Shown here in pieces: positions 1 through 6,167 of a DNA stretch of 8,701 bases. The stretch is from the NCBI GenBank assembly GCA_964426355.1, contig CAYRRA010000182.1, positions 1 through 8,701 on the forward strand. The letters run 5' to 3'. Position numbers and translations under genes: made by a program. This DNA is from JAJFTV01 sp964426355. GTDB taxonomy: Bacteria; Chloroflexota; Anaerolineae; Anaerolineales; Anaerolineaceae. How positions within the stretch are numbered: the first letter of the stretch is position 1; the number at the start of each line of letters is the position of its first letter. The notes beneath the pieces were generated by a model. It searched no databases. It was not told where the DNA came from and worked only from the letters and a program-made list of their open reading frames with translations.

Positions 1-85
1 ATCCGGTAGCTCGATGTATTCTCTCTCCGGCTATAAATCATTATAGCACTTTCAGTTTGGAAAAGTTTTCAAACAGGGCAGGGAA

Positions 86-106
86 ACTACTTCTCAGAAA
101 AGTAGT
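86..106. repeat. 7-bp perfect inverted repeat in the leader region
   Basis: ACTACTT (86-92) and AAGTAGT (100-106) are perfect reverse complements around a 7-nt spacer. No T-run follows on the plus strand, so it does not look like an intrinsic terminator for that direction. It could be an operator, the end structure of a gene lying upstream of the window, or chance in AT-rich DNA. Confidence 0.35.
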
Positions 107-150
107 ATAAATCGGAAGTTAAATGTATTTATTTATGACAAAGAGGTGTG

Positions 151-236
151 AAAAAGGAATAATTCTTCTGAAAAAAGCAAATAAGGGATAATTTCAAGAG
201 GAAAAAATCTTAGAAAAAAGATAAAAAAACGAAAAA
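151..236. other. Phased A-tract segment in a gene-free AT-rich leader (1-448)
   Basis: The first 448 bases contain no credible gene. Within them, runs of five to seven A on the plus strand lie at 151-155, 171-176, 202-207, 214-218, 223-229 and 232-236. Their centres are about 20.5, 31, 11.5, 10 and 8 bp apart, mostly close to whole helical turns. A-tracts phased in this way are known to bend DNA. The segment ends about 135 bp upstream of the best promoter, so a curved upstream element is plausible but inferred. The remainder of 1-448 holds the 86-106 inverted repeat and the promoter elements listed separately. Confidence 0.4.
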
Positions 237-356
237 TTGTCCACATGTTGAATATTCTCTTTCACGGATTTGGCTGTTCATAATAAAAATAACGGGGTAA
301 TGGTAAAAATTGCCTGATGACTGACCGTTGGGGATTACTTTATTAGTTGGTCGACA

Positions 357-362
357 TATAAT
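357..362 (+). promoter_or_regulatory. Isolated consensus -10 hexamer upstream of the pentapeptide genes
   Basis: A perfect TATAAT occurs at 357-362, followed by an A-run. The best hexamer at a usable distance upstream is TTACTT at 335-340 (16-bp spacer), a poor -35. It could be a second, activator-dependent start point ahead of the better promoter at 373-400, or a chance match in AT-rich DNA. Confidence 0.25.
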
Positions 363-372
363 AAAAAAAGTC

Positions 373-400
373 TTGACAAGCATGGATATATTTCTATAAG
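373..400 (+). promoter_or_regulatory. Sigma-70-type promoter for the pentapeptide-repeat gene pair
   Basis: A perfect -35 hexamer TTGACA (373-378) is followed after 16 bp by TATAAG (395-400), which matches the -10 consensus at five of six positions. An alternative -10, TAAGAT at 397-402, would give an 18-bp spacer. Transcription would start near 407-412, leaving a leader of roughly 40 nt before the ATG at 449. This is the strongest housekeeping-type promoter I can see in the window. Confidence 0.6.
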
Positions 401-420
401 ATATAGGTAATTATAAGATA
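395..420 (+). repeat. 9-bp direct repeat over the -10 and start region
   Basis: TATAAGATA occurs at 395-403 and again at 412-420, a 17-bp period. The bases after each copy are also similar (TAGG and GGGG). The first copy contains the proposed -10 element and the second would lie at or just after the transcription start. This placement suits a repressor site or duplicated -10, though both copies are AT-rich and chance is possible. Confidence 0.35.
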
Positions 421-448
421 GGGGCATTTCACAAACAGGGAGTATGAT

Positions 449-862
449 ATGGATAGGGTGACACAATCGCTGGCAGCAGATTTGCTGAACCGGCAAGGAC
501 CGCTATGGCTTGCGGGACTAAACCTGAGCGGTCTATCTTTTCGAAACGCTAACCTGAAGTTAGCAGACCTGACAGGAGCAAACCTGGCTGGCGCCGATTT
601 GCGTAATGCAGAGGTGAACGGTGCTAACCTTACTGAAGCTGACCTTTCTGGTGCGAATCTGTCGGGGTCAAAACTGCTGTATGTCAAGCTGCAAAATGCC
701 AACCTTAGTGGAGCAAATTTACAAGGGGCAACCATGACTGGCGCAATCTTGTTCGGAGCGAACCTGACGAACACCAATTTGAAAGGTGCAATTCTACAGG
801 ACGCGAACCTGGAAGGCGCTTTGTATGGTAATACCATCATGCCAGATGGGAGCGTCCGTTGA
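449..862 (+). CDS. Pentapeptide-repeat protein, 137 aa (first of a tandem pair)
   Basis: From about residue 24 to 126 the protein has a hydrophobic residue, mostly Leu, at every fifth position (26, 31, 36 and so on), preceded by Ala-Asp or Ala-Asn. This is the A(D/N)LXX pentapeptide repeat, about 20 consecutive copies, which known members fold into a right-handed quadrilateral beta-helix of about five coils. A short non-repeat cap (residues 1-23) contains DLLNRQGPLWL, and the C-terminus ends in MPDGS. There is no signal peptide or membrane helix, so a cytoplasmic location is expected. The ATG at 449 has AGGGAG at 437-442 with a 6-nt spacer. It is probably co-transcribed with the next gene, 55 bp downstream. 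Some family members mimic DNA and bind gyrase (Qnr, MfpA), but this one is shorter and nothing here supports that role; the function is unknown. Confidence 0.88.
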   Translation: MDRVTQSLAADLLNRQGPLWLAGLNLSGLSFRNANLKLADLTGANLAGADLRNAEVNGANLTEADLSGANLSGSKLLYVKLQNANLSGANLQGATMTGAILFGANLTNTNLKGAILQDANLEGALYGNTIMPDGSVR

Positions 863-917
863 AAACACCTGGTCAGCATATTGCATCAGAAAATCGATAA
901 ATGGGAGTGATCCAAAC

Positions 918-1406
918 ATGGAAATGACAAGATTTCAATTATTTGACTTACTCAATCGTCCAGGTCCGCTTTGGCTTGTCGGTGCTGATCTGGAAGGCGT
1001 TGATCTTCAGCGGGCGAACCTGCGCGGAGCAAATTTAAACCGTATCAATTTGAAAGAAGCTAACCTGCATCAAGTCAACCTGGAAGGCGCAGATTTGCGC
1101 GATGCGGTGATGATTAAAGCCAATTTACGCAGTGCTGTGTTGCGTGGAGCTAATTTGTTGGGTGCTGATCTTCAAAATGCTGAATTGCTGCTTACAGATA
1201 TGGTGGGCGCAGTGTTGCGTGAAGCGAACCTATCCAACGCGAACCTGGAAAGTGTTAACCTGCAGCACTCCATCCTGGAAGGTGCAAATCTAAGCGGTGC
1301 CAATCTAAAAAACGCTAACCTGCGCGATGCGGTTTTGCACGACGCAGTGCTGGATGGAACCATTCTGACCGGCGCGGTGATGCCGGATGGTTCTATGCAC
1401 TCCTGA
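918..1406 (+). CDS. Pentapeptide-repeat protein, 162 aa (second of a tandem pair)
   Basis: Hydrophobic centre residues occur every five positions from Leu25 to Met155 without interruption, giving about 27 pentapeptides or nearly seven beta-helical coils. The N-terminal cap DLLNRPGPLWL (residues 10-20) and the C-terminal MPDGS (155-159) closely match the preceding gene, so the two are paralogues, probably from a tandem duplication followed by a change in repeat number. The frame is open back to 786, but the ATG at 918 is chosen: GGGAG at 903-907 precedes it at 10 nt, the conserved cap begins right after it, and an earlier start would overlap the first gene with sequence unlike the family. No transmembrane segment or extra domain is visible. 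It is likely a cytoplasmic scaffold or binding protein; the partner is unknown. Confidence 0.87.
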   Translation: MEMTRFQLFDLLNRPGPLWLVGADLEGVDLQRANLRGANLNRINLKEANLHQVNLEGADLRDAVMIKANLRSAVLRGANLLGADLQNAELLLTDMVGAVLREANLSNANLESVNLQHSILEGANLSGANLKNANLRDAVLHDAVLDGTILTGAVMPDGSMHS

Positions 1407-1681
1407 GGGGTCGGGTCATTGAAGTGATTTAAAACATACGGTGTTATTGGTCTGCTGTGAGGTATATCATGTGCTTTCCCCTGGTGTGTTGAAGTATCTG
1501 CTGTTGGTTTGGGGAAGTCGCACGGTTTGGTTTTCTGTAACAAGCAGAGCAGGTAAGGGAAGTCTCTTTGCTTGATTGTGTGTAGCTCCTGGATGGAGAG
1601 TAGAACTGGATTTGCACATTTCCAGCCGATGCAATTTTTGTGAATGATAGAGCATGACCTGACCGATATATTTATTTGATT

Positions 1682-1690
1682 GGAGGAGAT
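1682..1690 (+). promoter_or_regulatory. Strong Shine-Dalgarno that fixes the aminotransferase start
   Basis: GGAGGAGAT at 1682-1690 is a near-perfect ribosome binding site, with its GGAGG core ending 7 nt before the ATG at 1694. It lies inside the in-frame extension that would begin at TTG 1676, which argues against that upstream start. The preceding intergenic stretch (1407-1693) shows no convincing promoter hexamers or terminator. Confidence 0.8.
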
Positions 1691-1693
1691 AAA

Positions 1694-2998
1694 ATGACCT
1701 CTGAAAGCTCCTATTCTGCCCTCGTTGAACGTATGAAAGACCTGCTGGCACCCAGCCTGGCAGAAGATTGGCCCCTGCTGGCAGCAGAACGCGCTGAAGG
1801 CGTGTACCTGTACACCGCAGACAACCGCAGATATCTCGATTTTACATCCGGCATCGCGGTGACCAACCTGGGGCACAATCATCCACGGGTGCTATCTGCG
1901 GCGATGGAGCAGTTACAGCGTTTCTCGCATAGCGCGGTAGGGATTACATTACATGAACCTCTGCTTCGCCTTTGCGAGGTTTTACAGGATACCATGCCGC
2001 GGGGGATGGAGATGTTTTTCTTTGGTAACAGCGGAGCAGAGGCAGTTGAAGGAGCGCTCAAGCTGGCACGTTATGTTACCGGTCGACCGGGTATTATTGC
2101 TTTCGAGGGTGGTTTTCATGGGAGAACGTACGGGGCAGCATCGGTTACCTCGGTGAAGGCAAAATACCGCAGAAATTATGAACCGTTCATTCCGGGTGTC
2201 TATTTTGCTGAATATGCCTATCCATATCGCTGCCCGATGGGCGACGATCCGCAAACGGTGATCGATTGGAGCCTGGAAAGTATCCAGCGAATTTTTGACC
2301 GCCTGATCCTGCCGGAAAAGGTGGCAGCAATCCTGGTTGAACCGGTACAGGGAGAAGGCGGGTATGTTGTGCCGCCGGCAGGTTTTCTAACCAGCTTGCG
2401 GGAAATCTGTGACCGATATGGCATTCTCTTGATCCTGGATGAGATTCAAACCGGGTTTGGTCGCACCGGTGAGATGTTTGCTGCCCAGGTCTTTGATGTG
2501 CGTCCGGATATAATATCGATTGCAAAAGGGATTGCCAATGGAATGCCGTTGAGTGCTACGGTATCGAGCCGGGAGCTGATGCAGAAATGGCTTGCTGGTT
2601 CACATGGAACCACTTTTGGCGGCAACCCGGTTGCCTGTGCGGCTGCTCTGGCAGTACAGGCGGTGATTAAAGAAGAGAATTTATTGGAAAATTGTAAAAA
2701 AATGGGGCAAAAGATGTTGAATCGTTTTATCTCATATAAGAAGGTCTATCCGTTCATTGGAGATGTGCGTGGTCTAGGTTTGATGCTGGCGTTGGAATTT
2801 GTCAAACCGGACAGCGGGAAGACCCCCGACTCGAAGATATGCAGTGCTTTTCTGGACGGGTGCCTCAAGCGTGGTTTGATTGGTTATATGGCTGGTTTAC
2901 ACGGGCAGGTTGCCCGTTTCATGCCGCCGATTAATATCACCGGGGAGCAGGTCGATGAGGCGCTGGCAATCATCGAAGAGACCCTGATCGAAATTTAG
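1694..2998 (+). CDS. Class-III PLP-dependent aminotransferase, GabT-like
   Basis: This 434-residue protein is full length for the class-III (fold type I) aminotransferase family. Visible landmarks are the phosphate-binding NSGAEA (112-117), FHGRTYG (141-147) with the aromatic-His pair that stacks on the cofactor, EPVQGEGG (216-223), LDEIQTGFGRTG (248-259) with Asp249 for the pyridine nitrogen, and AKG with the Schiff-base Lys278. Further on are HGTTFGGNP (304-312), GDVRGLGLM (356-364) and ARFMPP (407-412), whose Arg408 probably binds the substrate carboxylate. The YPYRCP segment (176-181) and overall pattern resemble archaeal-type 4-aminobutyrate aminotransferases. That group also includes broad-range amino-acid racemases and omega-amino-acid transaminases, so the substrate is uncertain. 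It should be cytosolic. It stands alone, 287 bp after the pentapeptide pair, and converges on the HD-GYP gene 47 bp away. Confidence 0.9.
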   Translation: MTSESSYSALVERMKDLLAPSLAEDWPLLAAERAEGVYLYTADNRRYLDFTSGIAVTNLGHNHPRVLSAAMEQLQRFSHSAVGITLHEPLLRLCEVLQDTMPRGMEMFFFGNSGAEAVEGALKLARYVTGRPGIIAFEGGFHGRTYGAASVTSVKAKYRRNYEPFIPGVYFAEYAYPYRCPMGDDPQTVIDWSLESIQRIFDRLILPEKVAAILVEPVQGEGGYVVPPAGFLTSLREICDRYGILLILDEIQTGFGRTGEMFAAQVFDVRPDIISIAKGIANGMPLSATVSSRELMQKWLAGSHGTTFGGNPVACAAALAVQAVIKEENLLENCKKMGQKMLNRFISYKKVYPFIGDVRGLGLMLALEFVKPDSGKTPDSKICSAFLDGCLKRGLIGYMAGLHGQVARFMPPINITGEQVDEALAIIEETLIEI

Positions 2999-3023
2999 CC
3001 TGGGTAGGGCGATATGTTCGATC
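2986..3023. repeat. 7-bp inverted repeat spanning the aminotransferase stop codon
   Basis: GATCGAA (2986-2992) and TTCGATC (3017-3023) are perfect reverse complements separated by 24 nt. The second arm lies in the 47-bp gap between two convergent genes. A small inner CCT/AGG pairing is possible. There is no T-run on either side, so it is at best an atypical 3'-end structure and not a recognisable intrinsic terminator. Confidence 0.3.
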
Positions 3024-3045
3024 CGTCAAGAAGGGTATTAGAAAT

Positions 3046-5532
3046 TTACCCCACTGGTTGAGGCATTTCCCCAGCGATTTGAAGCTCTTCGATGGCTTCG
3101 AAAAATGCGGTAACGACCCTGGGGTCAAATTGTGTTCCTGCACACCGTTGAATTTCCCGGATTGCTTCTTCGTGGCTGCGGGCTTTTCGGTATACCCGGT
3201 TATCTGTGATAGCGCCATAAGTATCCACAACTGAGACGATGCGCGCTCCGATGGGTATCTTTTCTCCCTTTAACTGATTGGGATAACCCCCGCCATCGAA
3301 TTTTTCGTGATGTGCCTGGATTACCGGGGCGACATTTCTTAATTTCTTTACTGGGGCGATAATTTTTGCGCCAATTTCAGGGTGTCGTCTCATCAGCACC
3401 CACTCTGCATCGGTGAGAGGACCCGGCTTTCTGAGTATCTCATCTGGAACGCCAATCTTTCCAATGTCATGCAGGTGCATCGCCCACTCGATTGCCTGGA
3501 TTTCTTCCTGGGAACAGGACAATTTTTCAGCCGTTTTTACAGCAAGCCGGGTCAGTCTTTCGCTGTGGTCGCTGGTATAACTATCACGGGCATCAATTGC
3601 GTTTGCCAATGCAATAACGGTTTGAACGAAACTTTCTTCTAGCTGCTCATGCAGGCGAGCGCGTTGAATAGCGCTGGAAGCCTGGTCGGCGATGGCTACA
3701 GCCAGCCGTAATTTGTCTGCATCGAACGATTCCCGGATTGGGTTTCTTCTTTCTCCCAGCATCATAATGCCGATAGGTTTATCGCCGATACGCAATGGGC
3801 AGATGCACAGGCTTTGAACCTGTTCCAGGAACAGCATCTTTTTTTCAGTATTTGAGAGCGTTAACCTGCTTTGGTCTAAGACCATAGGTTCATTGGTTTC
3901 CAGTACTTTTTCATAGTACGGGTAAACACTTTTTGGGTCTTCTTCTCCAAGCCGTAATTTAAAATCTAATCCCCTGACAGGCTGAATAGCCTGACAAAAG
4001 AACGCACCGTTTTCATCTCTTAGCAAAATTCGGGTGAAGGTAACGTGGATACTGTTTAACGCGTGGTCAGCTACCCTGTCCAACACGTTTTTAATCGTGT
4101 CGGTGGCGATTAATTCCCGCGAGAGTTTATAAAGTGCGCCAAGTTCTCTGCGCCGAAGCTGTTCGTCTGAATACAGACGCGCATTTTCGATTGCAATGGC
4201 GGTCTGGTTTGCCAGCGTGAACAGGGTTGCACGGTCATCATGTGAGTAAATTTGCCCATTGCGTTTTTTGCCTGCGGCTAGAAATCCGATCAGATTTCCC
4301 TGGGCGCGCAATGGGATGAATAACTCGGCGTCGATTTTTGCCAGTGCTTCTCTTTCCTGCCCAGACAATGATCTGAATTGTGGTAGCACTTCGGTAAGAC
4401 GCCTGGCAATTGCTTCATCGGAAATACTCAACCTGGTGATCAGGGGATGGTCTGCGTTTAAACGGAAATTGGTGTTCTTTCCCAGGTTTCGATGAGCAAT
4501 CAGCCGGAATTCCTTAGATGTTTTGTCTTTCAGGAAAAAAGCCGCTTTGTCGATATACAGTGTGGACACAATTTCATCCAGGATCATATTTGCGAGCATA
4601 TTGACTTCCAGGAATGTGGCAGCGGTTCGGCTGACACGTTGCAGCATCAGGCTGCGGTCATATTTTTCTCTAAAAAATAACCGTTCAATCCAGGATTGGG
4701 TTTTATCATAAAGCGGTTGAATCAAAATAGCGGTAAGGATGGAAATACCCATTGAAATGAAGAAAATCTGCAGCCCTGAAAGAGCTTCAAAGAAGCGAAA
4801 AGCAAGGGTGATCACCAGGAAATAAACAGCTACGATAAAGATGGTGGGAATGGTGTATAAAAATACTTTTCGGAGAAGAATTTCAATATCGAGAAGGCGT
4901 TTGCTGAAAATTGAATACCCTATCAGTATCACTGCAGCCAGACAGCCCAAGATGTCGAGTGGGATTTTTCCGCCAAAAAGCCAATGGAGCAGGAAACCGA
5001 TAAAGATGTTGACTGTGGATGCAATCCAATATCGAATACGATTGCGATGTATCAGGTCGTTGGTTTGACGGTATTCACGGACAAGCTTAACCCAGTTATA
5101 AACAAGTAATGCCATAACTGGCAGGATAACGGGGAAAAACCAACCTGGCAGAGTGTATTCAATCCTATTCGAGTTGACCTGAATAGATAAACCCGATCCG
5201 GCGGTGAAGATGACAAATATAACCGCGATACCGTACAGGTATGCAACAGGAGCCCATTTTCCTTTGTTTGTAAGGTTGGCTTGTACAAAATAAAAAGCAC
5301 TTAACACAAAGACAACAACCCCAGTCAACCAGATATGAATCCAGCGACTGGAAACCGAAGGGTTGTTGAAAAGCATTAACGAAGCAAACGACCAGAATAT
5401 TGAGGTAATTAATAATGCGCGAAAAGCTTTCCTCGTTTGTGTGAGAGGTCGCGAAGCACCTACAATTACCAAAAAAAATAAACTAACGATAATGGCAATT
5501 GAAGGGATGATTGAACGGATGTCGATGCGCAT
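3046..5532 (-). CDS. Membrane-anchored GAF-GAF-HD-GYP protein, predicted cyclic di-GMP phosphodiesterase
   Basis: This 828-residue protein begins with about nine hydrophobic helices (roughly 7-25, 37-56, 64-84, 95-112, 130-150, 167-186, 192-208, 223-247 and 252-272). A YSIFSKRLLDIEILLRK linker (206-222) follows helix 7, resembling the 7TM input module of some histidine kinases. After a QPLYDKTQSWIERLFFREKYD coupling stretch (from 272) come two GAF domains (about 304-452 and 471-627), then an HD-GYP domain (about 633-815). Metal-site residues are present: His656, His688-Asp689 in HDIGK, His717, His741-His742, Asp770. The signature is HHE..DGGGYP (741-751). HD-GYP proteins hydrolyse cyclic di-GMP to pGpG or GMP, so a signal sensed in the membrane or by GAF would lower cyclic di-GMP. 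Oddity: the usual DxxDA reads DTYGA (770-774). The ATG at 5532 has only a weak SD-like TTAAG, but no better early start exists. Confidence 0.9.
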   Translation of the reverse strand: MRIDIRSIIPSIAIIVSLFFLVIVGASRPLTQTRKAFRALLITSIFWSFASLMLFNNPSVSSRWIHIWLTGVVVFVLSAFYFVQANLTNKGKWAPVAYLYGIAVIFVIFTAGSGLSIQVNSNRIEYTLPGWFFPVILPVMALLVYNWVKLVREYRQTNDLIHRNRIRYWIASTVNIFIGFLLHWLFGGKIPLDILGCLAAVILIGYSIFSKRLLDIEILLRKVFLYTIPTIFIVAVYFLVITLAFRFFEALSGLQIFFISMGISILTAILIQPLYDKTQSWIERLFFREKYDRSLMLQRVSRTAATFLEVNMLANMILDEIVSTLYIDKAAFFLKDKTSKEFRLIAHRNLGKNTNFRLNADHPLITRLSISDEAIARRLTEVLPQFRSLSGQEREALAKIDAELFIPLRAQGNLIGFLAAGKKRNGQIYSHDDRATLFTLANQTAIAIENARLYSDEQLRRRELGALYKLSRELIATDTIKNVLDRVADHALNSIHVTFTRILLRDENGAFFCQAIQPVRGLDFKLRLGEEDPKSVYPYYEKVLETNEPMVLDQSRLTLSNTEKKMLFLEQVQSLCICPLRIGDKPIGIMMLGERRNPIRESFDADKLRLAVAIADQASSAIQRARLHEQLEESFVQTVIALANAIDARDSYTSDHSERLTRLAVKTAEKLSCSQEEIQAIEWAMHLHDIGKIGVPDEILRKPGPLTDAEWVLMRRHPEIGAKIIAPVKKLRNVAPVIQAHHEKFDGGGYPNQLKGEKIPIGARIVSVVDTYGAITDNRVYRKARSHEEAIREIQRCAGTQFDPRVVTAFFEAIEELQIAGEMPQPVG

Positions 5533-5747
5533 CTTAATTTGCCAGACAACAAATAATCAACTTACAAGAACCACTGCAAAATTTCAGATTCGATTGAGTT
5601 ATGGTGAGCGTTTTAGTCTCTAACCCTCGGTTATCATTGTAGCCCATTCTGCCACCTGAAAGATTTACATTTCTGTAAGGCGAATAATTTGTAAGAAATC
5701 ACTATTCTACTCGATAGTTCCCGATTGGAAAAAACCTGTTCTGACAT

Positions 5748-5764
5748 AAACCAGGTATTGGTTT
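5748..5764 (+). repeat. Small hairpin AAACCA-TGGTTT with short T-run
   Basis: AAACCA (5748-5753) and TGGTTT (5759-5764) pair around a 5-nt loop, and the plus strand continues with further T. It resembles a very weak intrinsic terminator, but the stem is only 6 bp and AT-rich, and no plus-strand gene ends just before it. On the minus strand it would lie upstream of the HD-GYP gene rather than after any gene. Confidence 0.2.
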
Positions 5765-5831
5765 TTGAATGTTTCACCAGCGGTTTCACTTTTGTGTATT
5801 TTTAAATATGTAACGAAAATGGTAAAAAATT

Positions 5832-6005
5832 ATGGATACAAAGGATATAATAAAAAAAACAGGGATAATTGAAATAAGCCAGGTTGATGATTTGAGGAAC
5901 CCTTTCCCAATTTTACTGGTTTCGGGTATGTTATCAACCCGTGTTGCACGCTGTTGTCGCCCTGTTAGAGGTAAAAGGATATGTTCCCAACCCAAATTCG
6001 TGTGA
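5832..6005 (+). CDS. Doubtful small ORF, 57 aa, unknown
   Basis: An ATG at 5832 opens a 57-codon frame ending in TGA at 6003-6005. The peptide starts MDTKDIIKKTG, has a short hydrophobic stretch (FPILLVSGML, residues 25-34) and a basic, Cys-containing tail (RVARCCRPVRGKRIC, 37-51). I recognise no family. There is no Shine-Dalgarno before the ATG, and the start codon lies in AT-rich DNA, both against it being a gene. In its favour, the frame runs through a more GC-balanced segment (5880-6000) and precedes the next gene on the same strand. It could be a remnant of a decayed gene or chance. Confidence 0.15.
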   Translation: MDTKDIIKKTGIIEISQVDDLRNPFPILLVSGMLSTRVARCCRPVRGKRICSQPKFV

Positions 6006-6154
6006 TTGATCTTAATTGCGCTGCGGCATGATCAAACCCGTTTTCTTTTCCTTAAAAAAAGCTGGTCTATGTCTTGCACTACAACAGGTTGTTCATCATC
6101 AGTAGAAATGGCTTTTGCGAGAAAATTCTGAAACCAAGTTCAGATGAATTCGCC

Positions 6155-6162
6155 AGGAGAGG
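6155..6162 (+). promoter_or_regulatory. Shine-Dalgarno that favours the ATG at 6168
   Basis: AGGAGAGG at 6155-6162 lies 8 nt (from the AGGAG core) before the ATG at 6168. The alternative in-frame ATG at 6144 has no purine-rich site upstream and would place this ribosome site inside the coding region, so 6168 is preferred. Confidence 0.7.
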
Positions 6163-6167
6163 TCGGA

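Larger units (their letters stand above)
5533..6167. other. 635-bp divergent intergenic region with weak signals only
   Basis: This gap separates the start of the minus-strand HD-GYP gene from the start of the plus-strand ATC-hydrolase-family gene, so promoters for both should lie here; none is convincing. Seen: a dyad TTACA (5665-5669) / TGTAA (5674-5678) about 140 bp upstream of the HD-GYP start; a direct repeat GTTTCAC at 5771-5777 and 5783-5789; a TATAAT at 5846-5851 without a good -35; an inverted repeat TTGATC (6006-6011) / GATCAA (6030-6035) in the leader of the plus-strand gene; and a TTGCAC at 6074-6079 lacking a matching -10. The region from about 5780 to 5880 is notably AT-rich. 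Confidence 0.5.

Noticed and set aside
394..879. 161-aa minus-strand ORF opposite the first pentapeptide gene
   Set aside because: It is the reverse-strand shadow of the 15-bp-type repeats; its periodic sequence follows from the pentapeptide coding on the plus strand, which has the promoter and ribosome site.
786..917. Upstream extension of the second pentapeptide protein
   Set aside because: The added residues overlap the first gene and show no pentapeptide pattern; the conserved cap begins after the ATG at 918.
1172..1882. 236-aa minus-strand ORF crossing the second pentapeptide gene, the intergenic region and the aminotransferase start
   Set aside because: It overlaps two well-supported plus-strand genes, its C-terminal part shows the antisense repeat pattern, and no family features are visible.
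2187..2525. 112-aa and nested minus-strand ORFs inside the aminotransferase
   Set aside because: Antisense to strongly conserved coding sequence and without recognisable features.
5748..5764. Intrinsic terminator
   Set aside because: The stem is only 6 bp and AT-rich, and no gene ends directly upstream on either strand, so it is listed only as a small hairpin.
5786..5995. 69-aa minus-strand ORF with a hydrophobic stretch
   Set aside because: It needs a TTG start without a Shine-Dalgarno, and its hydrophobic part simply reflects AT-rich intergenic DNA.
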